64,000 nucleotides of DNA from Candidatus Gastranaerophilales bacterium (GCA_900767135.1 CAAFYU010000046.1:57856-121855); one strand, 5' to 3'; shown: positions 17,478 to 26,721, numbered from the stretch's first letter. The notes: generated by a model not told the origin, from the sequence alone. Program-made: numbers and translations.

Positions 17478-17741
17478 ATGTCATTCGATGTAAATGTTTT
17501 GAGCACAAAACCGGTTATCAAAGCTGCTGCATCTATGCAAAACGATGGCGGCGGCGGTAATCTAGGTTACATGTCGCAAGGGGGAAAACAAGAAAAAAAA
17601 GAAAGAAAATACTTAGATGAAAGTATTTTTTTGAAAGATCAACCGGATATGTTTGGTTTTGAAAAAGAACCGGAAATGCCGGAAGAAAAATCTTTTATTC
17701 AAATTGTAATTGAAAATGTTTTAAAATTATTCAAAAAATAA
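17478..17741 (+). CDS. Small hypothetical protein (87 aa)
   Basis: No family recognised. It has a Gly-rich patch (NDGGGGNLGY), a strongly charged centre (QEKKERKYLDES), and an amphipathic C-terminal helix (IQIVIENVLKLFKK) that could contact membrane or a partner. ATG 17478 is preferred over an in-frame GTG at 17469 because AAAGG is 8 nt upstream of the ATG. It carries the shared promoter-like element. Confidence 0.6.
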   Translation: MSFDVNVLSTKPVIKAAASMQNDGGGGNLGYMSQGGKQEKKERKYLDESIFLKDQPDMFGFEKEPEMPEEKSFIQIVIENVLKLFKK

Positions 17742-17837
17742 AATCGAATCAGCTAACTACTTTACAACAGAAATTTACGGGTTTAATATAAAGTGTAAAT
17801 TATACACTACCCCAATTTTTAGTTGAAAGGATATGCA

Positions 17838-18212
17838 ATGAAAATAGATTTTAGACCGCAAAGATTAATTAATAATCTTGTGCTAGAACAAAAGAATGGA
17901 ACGCAAATTAAAAGAATTATTGAAATTCCTGCCAAATCAGCTAACACAAGAAAAACATTAGAAATTACGTACAGAAAAAGTCATGTTTTGCCTACTGAAT
18001 GGTTTGTTTCAAACTACAATTTGTACACTAATAAAAAAGGGCAAGTTTTGAAAAAATCATATTCGGCAGCTCAAGTGTCACAAGATAGAAGATTTTCAAC
18101 TGTAACCGATTATGGGCAACAAGGTTTTAAATCTCAATTAGTTATTAAAAGGGACGGAAAAAACGTTTCTAAATCAAAAAATATTTATAGCGGTTCACAA
18201 GAAACAAAATAA
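17838..18212 (+). CDS. Small basic hypothetical protein (124 aa)
   Basis: Lys/Arg/Gln-rich with no recognised family, signal peptide or membrane segment. The C-terminal half is beta-like and ends in a Lys/Ser-rich tail. The ATG at 17838 is chosen because GAAAGGA lies just upstream; the longer frame from a TTG at 17823 would consume that site. An AGTGTA/TACACT inverted repeat lies about 40 nt upstream and could be an operator. Confidence 0.6.
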   Translation: MKIDFRPQRLINNLVLEQKNGTQIKRIIEIPAKSANTRKTLEITYRKSHVLPTEWFVSNYNLYTNKKGQVLKKSYSAAQVSQDRRFSTVTDYGQQGFKSQLVIKRDGKNVSKSKNIYSGSQETK

Positions 18213-18232
18213 CTAAATAATAAATTTAAAGT

Positions 18233-18268
18233 AATACCATAAAGTTATATTTATGGTATTATTTTTTT
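18233..18268 (+). terminator. Terminator hairpin abutting the hom start codon
   Basis: A perfect 11-bp stem AATACCATAAA/TTTATGGTATT with a 6-nt loop, then A and seven T, ending directly at the hom ATG. The same bases contain TATTAT (18257-18262), a possible -10 for hom. Confidence 0.8.
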
Positions 18269-19540
18269 ATGAAAAAAAATACTATTAAAATCGGATTAAT
18301 TGGCCTTGGAACAGTTGGTTCAGGCGTGTTTAAGACATTACAGTCTTTTAAAAATGTAGAAATTACAAAAATTGCAGTAAAAAATATCAACAAAAAACGT
18401 GATATTGAAGGGTTGGACAGTTCAATTTTGACAGCAGATGCTTATGAAGTTGTCAATAATCCTGAAATCGATATCGTTGCAGAACTTGTCGGCGGTGTAG
18501 AGCCGGCTTTTGATTTAATTACAACTGCTATTAAAAACGGGAAACATATCGTTACAGCAAACAAAGAACTTCTTGCGAAACGTGGCGAGGAATTGTTTAA
18601 AATTGCAGAAGAATATAATAGAGTAATTCTTTATGAAGCTGCAATTGCCGGTGGAATTCCTATTATAATGCCTATTAAAACTATTTTGGCAGGAAATAAA
18701 ATAAATAAAATTGAAGCAATCGTGAATGGTACAACAAACTATATTTTGACAAAAATGGACGTTCAAGGAGCTTCTTATGAAGATGTTTTAAAAGAGGCAC
18801 AAGAACTTGGTTATGCAGAAGCTGACCCAACAGGCGATGTTGAAGGCTTTGATGCTGCATATAAAATTGCAACTTTGGCGTCAATTACTTTCCAAAAACG
18901 CATAAAAATAGAAAATGTTTACAGAGAAGGTATAACCAAAATTCGTTCTCAAGATATGCATGCTGCAAACGATTTGGGTTATAAGATAAAACTTATTGCA
19001 TCTGCATATATGGACGAAAATGGTAAAGCAGATGTCAGAGTTCACCCAATGTTGGTTTCAAAATGTTCAACTCTTGCACATATTGACTATGTAACAAATG
19101 CCGTTTCTTTAAGCGGACACCCTGTTGGAAGTATCACGCTTTCAGGCCCTGGGGCAGGAGAATTTCCGACTGCAAGTTCTGTTGTCGGTGACATTTTAGC
19201 AATTGCTGCGGAAATCGGTAAATCTGATTATATTTTACCTATGATGAGATGTAAACATTCCGGAAATGCAGAAATGTTGAACATAAACGAAACAATTAAC
19301 AAATATTATATTTCGATTAACGCTAAAAACAATAAAGGTGTAATCGGTAAAATCGGTACTATTTGTGCGGATAACGACATAAGCCTTGCAAGTATTGTTC
19401 AACGTTGTGTTTCTGAGGATAATACTGCTGATATCACTGTTATTACCGAACTTGTTAAAGAAGAAAATATGCGTAATGCAATAAAACTGATTGAAAAAGA
19501 CGGCAATAAAGTAAATAGTATTATTAGAGTTCAAGTATAG
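18269..19540 (+). CDS. hom: Homoserine dehydrogenase
   Basis: 423 residues. N-terminal Rossmann motif GLIGLGTVGSGV, the catalytic domain with EAAIAGGIPIIMPIK and VNGTTNYILTKM, and a C-terminal ACT domain from about 345 for feedback control. It reduces aspartate semialdehyde to homoserine for Thr/Met synthesis. There is no ribosome site: the start directly follows a terminator hairpin, and TATTAT ends 6 nt before the ATG, so it is probably leaderless. dapF, another aspartate-family enzyme, follows 52 nt later. Confidence 0.96.
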   Translation: MKKNTIKIGLIGLGTVGSGVFKTLQSFKNVEITKIAVKNINKKRDIEGLDSSILTADAYEVVNNPEIDIVAELVGGVEPAFDLITTAIKNGKHIVTANKELLAKRGEELFKIAEEYNRVILYEAAIAGGIPIIMPIKTILAGNKINKIEAIVNGTTNYILTKMDVQGASYEDVLKEAQELGYAEADPTGDVEGFDAAYKIATLASITFQKRIKIENVYREGITKIRSQDMHAANDLGYKIKLIASAYMDENGKADVRVHPMLVSKCSTLAHIDYVTNAVSLSGHPVGSITLSGPGAGEFPTASSVVGDILAIAAEIGKSDYILPMMRCKHSGNAEMLNINETINKYYISINAKNNKGVIGKIGTICADNDISLASIVQRCVSEDNTADITVITELVKEENMRNAIKLIEKDGNKVNSIIRVQV

Positions 19541-19592
19541 AAATATAGATAGAAAACGATTTTAAATATTTTTCTATCGAAAGGAATTTTTG

Positions 19593-20441
19593 ATGAAAAC
19601 TATAAAATTAACTAAAATGCAAGGTTGTGGAAACGACTTTGTAATCATAGATTACCCCGAATATGAAAAGACAGGCTTGAAAATGAGCGAACTTGCAAAA
19701 AAAGTTTGCGACAGAAACTTTGGCGTTGGTGCTGACGGTATGATTATACCAAATTTGTCACCTGAAAACAAAGAAGCCGATATCGCTTGGTATTTCTATA
19801 ATTCAGACGGTTCCACAGCTCAAATGTGCGGAAACGGAATGAGATGTTTTGCAAAATATGTTTACGACAACAAACTTGTTGATAAAAAATCTTTCAGTGT
19901 CCAAACTCTTGCCGGACTAATCAAACCTGAGCTTTTGGAAAACGGCTTGGTGAAAGTAAATATGGGCAAACCGATTTTAGAGGACAAAAAAATCCCGTTT
20001 TGGAGTGAAAACGGAGAGAAAAAACTTGTTGCCCTTGACAGAGAATTTGAAATTACCCCTGTTTCTATGGGAAATCCGCACTGTGTAATAATTACGGACG
20101 ACAATCCGATGGAGTTGGCAAAAAAATATGGGCCAACTATTGAAAAACACGAGTTTTTCCCAGAAAAAACAAACACAGAATTTGTAAAAGTTAAATCAAA
20201 TATGGAAATCGATATGCGAGTTTATGAACGTGGTTGCGGTATAACTTTGGCTTGCGGAACGGGTGCTTGTGCCAGTGTTGTAGCTTGCGTTTTAAATAAC
20301 TTAACAGAAAATAAGGTTAAGGTAAACTTGCTCGGAGGCCCTGTTTTCGTTGAATGGCAAGGCTCAAAAGACGATACGGAAAAAGATATTTTCTTAATCG
20401 GTTCTGCAAATTACAGTTTTTTTGCAGAATACATGTTGTAA
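19593..20441 (+). CDS. dapF: Diaminopimelate epimerase
   Basis: 282 residues. Both catalytic cysteines are visible: QMCGNGMRCFAKY and LACGTGACASV. It converts LL- to meso-diaminopimelate for lysine and peptidoglycan. An in-frame TTG immediately precedes the ATG, but the ATG at 19593 is better placed after AAAGGAA. Together with hom it forms a short aspartate-pathway group. Confidence 0.96.
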   Translation: MKTIKLTKMQGCGNDFVIIDYPEYEKTGLKMSELAKKVCDRNFGVGADGMIIPNLSPENKEADIAWYFYNSDGSTAQMCGNGMRCFAKYVYDNKLVDKKSFSVQTLAGLIKPELLENGLVKVNMGKPILEDKKIPFWSENGEKKLVALDREFEITPVSMGNPHCVIITDDNPMELAKKYGPTIEKHEFFPEKTNTEFVKVKSNMEIDMRVYERGCGITLACGTGACASVVACVLNNLTENKVKVNLLGGPVFVEWQGSKDDTEKDIFLIGSANYSFFAEYML

Positions 20442-20498
20442 AATCTCGTATTTCCATGATATTATAGGTTTATACACTAGAATAAAGGAGAAAAAATT

Positions 20499-20795
20499 AT
20501 GAAAACTTACGAATTATTGACTATATTCAAACCAAACTTGGACGCTGAAGAAGTTGACAAAGCTGTTGAATCTTTGGGTAAACTTGTTGCAGATTTCGGC
20601 GGAAAAGTTGAATCTACTGACAAATCAGGCAGAAAAAAATTGGCTTATGATATCGCTAATTTCAGAGATGGTTTCTTTGTAACTACTGAATTATCTCTTC
20701 CTGCTGAAAAAGTTGCTGAATTCAGACGTCAATTGAGATTGAACGACAACATTTTGAGAACTATGTTCATGGAAGCTTCAAAAGTTAGTGCATAG
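20499..20795 (+). CDS. rpsF: 30S ribosomal protein S6
   Basis: 98 residues with the S6 start KTYELLTIFKPNLD and RQLRLNDNILRTM. It binds S18 in the 30S platform. AAAGGAG precedes the ATG. First gene of the conserved rpsF-ssb-rpsR arrangement. Confidence 0.97.
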   Translation: MKTYELLTIFKPNLDAEEVDKAVESLGKLVADFGGKVESTDKSGRKKLAYDIANFRDGFFVTTELSLPAEKVAEFRRQLRLNDNILRTMFMEASKVSA

Positions 20796-20843
20796 TCGTA
20801 GATTGGGGGTCTGCTCCAACAATTAAAAAAGAAAGAAGAAAAT

Positions 20844-21251
20844 ATGGCATTTTCAAAAGCAGTAGTAACAGGAACAGTATACAGAGCACCGGAAAAACGT
20901 TTTACTCAAAACAATATTGCGGTGTCAGGTTTTGTTCTAAATATTGGCGAGAAAGAAGAAATTCTTGTTAGAATACTATCAAGAAGACAAGCTCAAGACG
21001 AAATTGTGTCATCTTTATCAAAAGGCGACAAGGTTTTGGTTGAAGGCAGACTTCAAATTGCCACTGTAAAAACTGATGATGGAGCTGAAAGAAGAATTTA
21101 TGAAATCGACGCTAATGTAATCGAAAGAATGGGCGAAGGTTCAGGTTCATCGGCATCATCAAACGAAAAATACGGAACAGAAGAAATCGTTAAATTTGAA
21201 TCAGACGACATGTCAAATGAATTGATTAACGAGGACGAAATTCCGTTCTAG
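20844..21251 (+). CDS. ssb: Single-stranded DNA-binding protein
   Basis: 135 residues with an N-terminal OB fold; the tail ends in acidic residues and DEIPF, the partner-binding tip of bacterial SSB. The core is short and somewhat divergent (VTGTVYRAPEKRFTQNNIAV). The location between rpsF and rpsR is the classical one and supports the assignment. Confidence 0.9.
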   Translation: MAFSKAVVTGTVYRAPEKRFTQNNIAVSGFVLNIGEKEEILVRILSRRQAQDEIVSSLSKGDKVLVEGRLQIATVKTDDGAERRIYEIDANVIERMGEGSGSSASSNEKYGTEEIVKFESDDMSNELINEDEIPF

Positions 21252-21259
21252 GACTGTAA

Positions 21260-21384
21260 AAGTGAATAAGAAAATAAGTGAATAGGTGAATAAGTTCATT
21301 TAGTTCGCTTCGCTTAAAAATTATTTTGGTGCAAAGCACCTGATAAGAACTTATTTTCTTAACTCTTATTCACTTATTCACCTT
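21260..21384. repeat. Imperfect inverted-repeat element between ssb and rpsR
   Basis: Two 38-nt arms (21260-21297 and 21347-21384) are built from repeated GTGAATAAG words. They enclose a short segment with TTAGTTCGCTTCGCTTAA and a GGTGC-AAA-GCACC hairpin. It interrupts an operon that is normally compact. It may be a MITE-like insertion or an RNA structure that tunes rpsR expression. Confidence 0.6.
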
Positions 21385-21439
21385 AACTCAAAAAACATGT
21401 AGTAAACAAAATAAATGGCTAGAAAGGCTGATTAGAAAA

Positions 21440-21673
21440 ATGGCAAGACAAAACAACGATGACAAAAAGAAACGTAAAAATTGTTCTTTATGTGCAGACA
21501 AAGTTGAAGCAATCGATTACAAAGATGCTGCAAAATTAAGAAGATACTTGACAGAAGCAGGAAAAATTATTCCTCGCCGTATTACAGGTAACTGTGCTAA
21601 GCACCAAAGAATGATTGCAACAGCAATTAAACGTGCAAGAGAAGCTGCAATTATCGATTACGTTTTTGACTAA
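21440..21673 (+). CDS. rpsR: 30S ribosomal protein S18
   Basis: 77 residues with the S18 core CSLCADKVEAIDYKDAAKL and RRITGNCAKHQRMIATAIKR. It retains a CxxC and a downstream Cys/His, as in zinc-binding forms. Ends the rpsF-ssb-rpsR group at a strong terminator. Confidence 0.96.
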   Translation: MARQNNDDKKKRKNCSLCADKVEAIDYKDAAKLRRYLTEAGKIIPRRITGNCAKHQRMIATAIKRAREAAIIDYVFD

Positions 21674-21703
21674 TTTGTCGAAATTTGCAAATACTACAAA
21701 AAG

Positions 21704-21733
21704 CAACTCATCAGAAATGATGAGTTGTTTTTT
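21704..21733 (+). terminator. Rho-independent terminator of rpsR
   Basis: Perfect 10-bp stem CAACTCATCA/TGATGAGTTG with a GAAA tetraloop and a T run. Confidence 0.93.
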
Positions 21734-22760
21734 AATTTGCTTTGTAATTATTCCCACCTTTTATAATGTCAGAAATTGCAATAAATGTAACCTCTAAAAT
21801 ATAATCAATTGCATCTTGGGTTTCATAGGCTATGTGTGGAGTTATGATTACTTCCGGATTGTGGCTCAATTCTTCAACAAGTCGAGCCTCTTCAACGCAA
21901 TCAAAATCTGCATAAAGTACATGATCTTTATTAGAACATTTTTTAAAACTGTATGCTTCGCAAGTAACAACGTCCAACGCTGCACCTTTAATTGCCCCTT
22001 TTGTAATGGCATAGTGCAAATCTTTGATATTTACAATTTCCCCACGAGATGTATTTATCAGATATGACGTATTTTTCATTATACTAAATTCCTCAAACCC
22101 AAACATATTCTTGTTTTCACCTGTGTAAGGAATATGAATGCTTATTATGTCAGATTCTTTCAAAAGAGTGTCAAAATCGACATATTGCACTCCATATTTG
22201 TCGATTAAATCTTTTCGCCCGACTATATCATAGGCAAAAACTTTCATTCCCATGGAAACGGCCAGTTTACAAACTGCTGTTCCAATACTTCCGGTTCCGA
22301 CTACTCCGAGGGTAAACCTTGAAATGTCACGTCCTACAAAGCTTTTGCAGGTTTGTAGGTTTGATTTTATATATTCAAATGCCGGAATTATATGGCGAAC
22401 AAGTGCAAGTATTAAACAAATTGTATATTGAGCAACAGAGCGAGAACCATAGCCCTCAACATTAACAATTGCAATGTTTTTAGCCTCAGCTGCAATTTTG
22501 TTGATATGGTCAATTCCTGTCGAACGAGTCGAAATAATTCTAAGATTTTTAAACGAGTTTATAACATTCTCGGTGACTTCGGAATGAACAAAAACACTAA
22601 TAACAGCAGTGCTGTTTAATACATCTTCACTTAGATTTTTAACGCTTTCTTCATTTAAACTTTCCTTAAAGAATGTTATATCAAAGTTTTCCAGTTCATG
22701 CGATCTGAAAAAATCCTTCTCATTATCTCGGTAATCAAAAACTAATAATTTTATTGCCAT
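21732..22760 (-). CDS. D-2-hydroxyacid dehydrogenase (D-lactate dehydrogenase-like)
   Basis: 342 residues. NAD-binding motif GVVGTGSIGTAV, catalytic Arg in NTSRGEIVN and catalytic His in VIITPHIAYET. The N-terminal half, with TRSTGIDHI, is typical of the LdhA/D-LDH branch, which reduces pyruvate to D-lactate in fermentation. GAAGGAG precedes the ATG. The stop codon abuts the rpsR terminator. Confidence 0.87.
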   Translation of the reverse strand: MAIKLLVFDYRDNEKDFFRSHELENFDITFFKESLNEESVKNLSEDVLNSTAVISVFVHSEVTENVINSFKNLRIISTRSTGIDHINKIAAEAKNIAIVNVEGYGSRSVAQYTICLILALVRHIIPAFEYIKSNLQTCKSFVGRDISRFTLGVVGTGSIGTAVCKLAVSMGMKVFAYDIVGRKDLIDKYGVQYVDFDTLLKESDIISIHIPYTGENKNMFGFEEFSIMKNTSYLINTSRGEIVNIKDLHYAITKGAIKGAALDVVTCEAYSFKKCSNKDHVLYADFDCVEEARLVEELSHNPEVIITPHIAYETQDAIDYILEVTFIAISDIIKGGNNYKAN

Positions 22761-22834
22761 ATCAAACTCCTTCGAATTTAATTATTTGTAAAATTCGAAA
22801 AAACTGATATTCTCCAAAGGGCTATTTAAAAAGG

Positions 22835-24067
22835 TTATCTTGTGTATTTTTTTCCAACAAGTTCGTCCGGTAAAAATTGTTGTTCCAGCTCGGGTGCAGC
22901 GTGAGAATATACGTAACCGACGCCAAAACCATAATTTTTAGCATCTTTGTAATGAGCATCTCTAAGATGCATAGGGGGTGGAAAATCTTTGCCTGAGGCG
23001 ATATCTTGCATCGCTTCGTCAATCGCCATAATTGTTTCATTTGATTTAGGTGCCCTTGCAACATAAATTACTGCCTGTGCAAGTGGAATTCTTCCCTCAG
23101 GAAGCCCCAAAAGTTCGACAGCTTTATAGGCGTTCAAAGCCACATTAAGAGCATTTGGGTCGGCGTTTCCAACATCTTCCGCCGAGCAAGTTATGAGTCG
23201 TCTTGCAATAAATCTTGGATCTTCTCCGGCAGCAATCATTTTTGCAAGATAATAAATTGCAGCGTCGGGATCAGAGCCTCTTAAACTTTTTTGGAAAGCT
23301 GAGGCACAGTCATAATGTTCTTGTTGCGAATATCTTGTATTACGTTTTTGGCAAATTTCTTCAATAATTTTTACTGTCAAATTGCGACGATTATCTTTTA
23401 AATCACTTGAAAAATAAGCGTTTTCTACAACATTCAGGGCATATCTTGCGTCCCCTCTTGCAAGGTTGATGATAAAATCAATTGCACCTGTTTCACAATC
23501 CATAGGCAAATAATTTTTTGCCAAGTATGCAAATCCTTTTTTTATGATTTTGTCCATGCTTTCGTCGTTAATTGGATTTAGTCTGACAACTTGCACTCTT
23601 GATAAAAGTGCCGGAACAACTTGAAATGAAGGGTTTTCTGTTGTTGATCCTATCAAGAATACTGTTCCGTTTTCAAGGTGTGGCAAAAGAGCATCTTGTT
23701 GAGTTTTTGAATATCTGTGAATTTCGTCTATGAATAAAATTGTTTTTATGCCTGTTCGAAGAGCTGATTTTGCGTTTTCGACAGCATCTTTAATATCTTT
23801 TACCCCTGATGTTACGGCTGAAATTTCTATAAAATTAGCGTTAGTTTTTGTGGCAATAAGTCTTGCGAGAGTTGTTTTCCCGCACCCAGGAGTTCCCCAA
23901 AAAATCATTGAAAAAAGCCTGTTTGTTTTTAAAAGATTAAGAATGGGGCTATTTGGCGAAATAACATTACTTTGTCCTAAAAAATCTTCAAGAGTTTTTG
24001 GACGTAAAAGTTCTGCCAATGGAATTTGTTTGTTTTGATTTTCGAGTTCCGTAAATAAATTTGCCAT
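22835..24067 (-). CDS. rarA: Replication-associated recombination protein RarA (MgsA)
   Basis: About 410 residues. AAA+ ATPase with Walker A GTPGCGKTT, Walker B ILFIDEIHR and sensor GSTTENPSF, followed by the MgsA C-terminal domain (YLAKMIAAGEDPRFIARRLI). It acts at stalled forks and relates to clamp-loader ATPases. An ATG six codons upstream (24085) would overlap the perfect TGCTATAAT promoter (complement of 24074-24079 for the hexamer), which ends 6 nt before ATG 24067. The shorter, leaderless start is preferred. Confidence 0.93.
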   Translation of the reverse strand: MANLFTELENQNKQIPLAELLRPKTLEDFLGQSNVISPNSPILNLLKTNRLFSMIFWGTPGCGKTTLARLIATKTNANFIEISAVTSGVKDIKDAVENAKSALRTGIKTILFIDEIHRYSKTQQDALLPHLENGTVFLIGSTTENPSFQVVPALLSRVQVVRLNPINDESMDKIIKKGFAYLAKNYLPMDCETGAIDFIINLARGDARYALNVVENAYFSSDLKDNRRNLTVKIIEEICQKRNTRYSQQEHYDCASAFQKSLRGSDPDAAIYYLAKMIAAGEDPRFIARRLITCSAEDVGNADPNALNVALNAYKAVELLGLPEGRIPLAQAVIYVARAPKSNETIMAIDEAMQDIASGKDFPPPMHLRDAHYKDAKNYGFGVGYVYSHAAPELEQQFLPDELVGKKYTR

Positions 24068-24140
24068 AGCAGAATTATAGCACATTAAGCATAAAAAGTG
24101 AACAAAACAGTTTGATAGCCTGTTTTTGTTTCAAAAAAAT

Positions 24141-24168
24141 TTAGGTTGAACATATTTGTCCAACCTAA
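24141..24168 (-). terminator. Terminator of eno
   Basis: TTAGGTTG/CAACCTAA stem with a 12-nt loop, followed on the minus strand by a seven-T run; 22 nt after the eno stop. Confidence 0.85.
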
Positions 24169-24189
24169 TTTTTTAATTTTAAAAAAATT

Positions 24190-25473
24190 TTATTTTACGC
24201 CGTTAAAAGCTTGAAGTCCCAAGTATTTTGCGGCAGAGCCGAGTTTTTGTTCAATTCTTAACAGTTGATTGTATTTTGCCATTCTGTCGGAGCGTGATGC
24301 AGAGCCTGTCTTTATTTGACCGCTGTTTACGGCAACTGCTAAGTCTGCAATAAATGTGTCTTCTGTTTCTCCTGAGCGGTGAGAAATTATCGTTGTATAT
24401 CCGGCAGCGTGTGCCATTGAAATTGCATCTAGTGTTTCCGACAAAGTTCCGATTTGGTTTACTTTTATCAATATAGAATTTGCAACTCCTCGTTTAATAC
24501 CATCTGCAAGTCTGCGAGTATTTGTTACGAATAAATCATCTCCAACAAGTTGACAGTGTGAACCTACACGTTTTGTTAACATTTCCCAACCATTCCAATC
24601 TTGTTCTGCCATACCGTCTTCTATTGAAATAATCGGATATTTTTTTACCCATTCAGCCAAAAAATCTGTCATTTCTTTGTTATCGAACGATTTTCCCTCG
24701 CCCTTCAAGTTGTAACGACCGTTATCGTAAAATTCAGAAGAGGCAACGTCGAGGCAAATTTTTATCTGATTTGTGTTGTAACCTGCTTTATCAATAGCTT
24801 CTAGGATAACTTCAATACCTTCTGAGTTAGAGTTTAAGTTAGGAGCAAATCCGCCTTCATCACCAACAGAAGTTGCAAGTCCTCTGCTTTTTAGGACGTT
24901 TTTTAGGGTATGGAAAACATTACAGCCCATTTCGATTGCGTGTGAAAAACTTTCTGCTCCAACAGGTGCAATCATAAATTCCTGAAAATCGATGTTGTTA
25001 TCAGCGTGTGCACCACCATTTATAATATTCATCATTGGAACAGGTAATGTAAGTGCATTAATTCCGCCTAAATATCTATAAAGAGCCATGTCATACGCTT
25101 TTGCAGCAGCATTTGCAACAGCAAGTGATACCCCTAAAATTGCATTGGCTCCGAGCTTGGATTTGTTTTCTGTCCCGTCCATATCAATCATAAAAGTATC
25201 AATTTCTTTCTGATGCGAAGCCTTTTCGCCGATAAGTTCAGGTGCAATAATGTTGTTTACATTGTCAACCGCTTTTTGAACACTTTTGCCCATATATTTT
25301 GCTTTGTCGCCGTCACGAAGTTCCAAAGCCTCGAAAATTCCTGTTGAAGCTCCTGATGGAACTGATGCTCTGCCACGAACTCCGTTTGTTAGTTTAACAT
25401 CGACTTCTACTGTCGGATTGCCACGTGAATCCAAGATTTGTCTTGCGTAAACGTCTTCGATAAATGTTGACAT
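24190..25473 (-). CDS. eno: Enolase
   Basis: 427 residues with SGASTGIFEALELRDGD, catalytic GDEGGFAPNL and the signature SHRSGETED. It interconverts 2-phosphoglycerate and phosphoenolpyruvate in glycolysis. Well-defined terminator downstream; transcribed alone. Confidence 0.98.
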   Translation of the reverse strand: MSTFIEDVYARQILDSRGNPTVEVDVKLTNGVRGRASVPSGASTGIFEALELRDGDKAKYMGKSVQKAVDNVNNIIAPELIGEKASHQKEIDTFMIDMDGTENKSKLGANAILGVSLAVANAAAKAYDMALYRYLGGINALTLPVPMMNIINGGAHADNNIDFQEFMIAPVGAESFSHAIEMGCNVFHTLKNVLKSRGLATSVGDEGGFAPNLNSNSEGIEVILEAIDKAGYNTNQIKICLDVASSEFYDNGRYNLKGEGKSFDNKEMTDFLAEWVKKYPIISIEDGMAEQDWNGWEMLTKRVGSHCQLVGDDLFVTNTRRLADGIKRGVANSILIKVNQIGTLSETLDAISMAHAAGYTTIISHRSGETEDTFIADLAVAVNSGQIKTGSASRSDRMAKYNQLLRIEQKLGSAAKYLGLQAFNGVK

Positions 25474-25602
25474 ATAAACCTCCGTTTTTTTTAGTTGCAG
25501 TTAACTATTTTCATGCAATTTTGTCATAAATTATTTTACTTTTCAAGTGGTATTTTTGATTATTTGTGAGTAAAAAATTTATTTTTATAGTAATATTTTG
25601 TT

Positions 25603-26379
25603 ATGAAAAGGATTGTTTTAGCTTTACTATTTATGTGTTTGGTATTTTCCGGTTGTGGCAAGAAAAAGACTGCAAGTGATGATTTGTCACATATTGAGCA
25701 AAAAGGAAAAATTATTGTTGGAGTTAGAGATGATGCTTCTCCATTCGGTTTTAGGGATAAAAACGGAGTTCTTGTAGGTTATGATATTGATTTAGCGAGA
25801 ATTTTAGCTCAAAATATTCTTGGAAATTCCAGTGCTGTCGAATTTGTTCCTGTAACAGCTTCTAACAGAATTATGAAATTAAACTCAGGTGAAATTGATT
25901 GCTTAATTGCGACAATGTCGATTACCAATCAAAGACAGCAAATTTTAGATTTTTCAATGCCATATTATATGGCTGGACAGGCAATTTTGGTTAGAAGCAC
26001 AAGTAAAGCTACATCACTCAGGGATTTTGAGGGAAATAAGTTAATTATAGTTTATGGTTCTACAAGTGAAAGAAATTTGCGTTCAAATGTTCCGGAAGTG
26101 ACTGTTTTGGGCTACAAAACATATAATGATGCATACAAAGCATTAAAATCTGGTAAAGCAGAAGGAATTGTTGCAGATGATACTATATTATTGAATTTTG
26201 CATTGAATGACAAATCCGTAAAACTTTTGCCAAAAAGATATTCCAAAGAGCCTTACGCAATAGCTTTCCGCAAGGGAGAACAATCTGTAAGACTAATTTC
26301 AAAAACGAATTACGTAATAGAAAATCTACAAAGCACAGGCAGGCTTAACAGACTTCAAGAAAAATGGAAAATAAAATAG
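25603..26379 (+). CDS. Amino-acid-type solute-binding lipoprotein
   Basis: 258 residues. Lipoprotein signal with lipobox LVFSGC (Cys18), then a bacterial extracellular solute-binding family 3 fold: GKIIVGVRDDASPFGF, GYDIDLARILAQ and KLNSGEIDCLIATM. Such proteins deliver amino acids to an ABC permease, but no permease or ATPase gene is adjacent. TAATAT (25591-25596) ends 6 nt before the ATG with no Shine-Dalgarno, suggesting a leaderless mRNA. Confidence 0.88.
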   Translation: MKRIVLALLFMCLVFSGCGKKKTASDDLSHIEQKGKIIVGVRDDASPFGFRDKNGVLVGYDIDLARILAQNILGNSSAVEFVPVTASNRIMKLNSGEIDCLIATMSITNQRQQILDFSMPYYMAGQAILVRSTSKATSLRDFEGNKLIIVYGSTSERNLRSNVPEVTVLGYKTYNDAYKALKSGKAEGIVADDTILLNFALNDKSVKLLPKRYSKEPYAIAFRKGEQSVRLISKTNYVIENLQSTGRLNRLQEKWKIK

Positions 26380-26721
26380 TTATTTGTCACTTCCGTTTGG
26401 GCTGACGTAATCAATTCCCATTTCTTTAAGAGTTCTGATAAAATTCTGTGCACAAATTTTTTGGGCTTCTGGCGGAACAATTCTCAAAATTTCGACAGTC
26501 TTTGAAATTACCGGATCTTTGTCATACCAACGATTGTTTGCATTAACGGGTTTGACCATTGCATAAAATTTATCAATTGTTTCCTTAGAAACTTTTTCTT
26601 CAATTTTTTGCAAAAAAATCTCTGCCTGAGCTCTTAATTCTGTTTGGTAATTTTTTAAAAGCTCAATAACTTCAAGTAACAATGGATCGTGATCATACCA
26701 ACGTTTGTATGCAGGTGACAT
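26380..26721 (-). CDS. Hypothetical protein with two RWYDxDP repeats
   Basis: 113 residues made of two related halves, each beginning RWYD-[HK]-DP followed by a helix of about 45 residues (near 7 and 63). No known family recognised. The start overlaps the murA stop (TAATG), so it is translationally coupled to murA and may work with cell-wall synthesis; that is inference. No signal or membrane segment. Confidence 0.65.
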   Translation of the reverse strand: MSPAYKRWYDHDPLLLEVIELLKNYQTELRAQAEIFLQKIEEKVSKETIDKFYAMVKPVNANNRWYDKDPVISKTVEILRIVPPEAQKICAQNFIRTLKEMGIDYVSPNGSDK

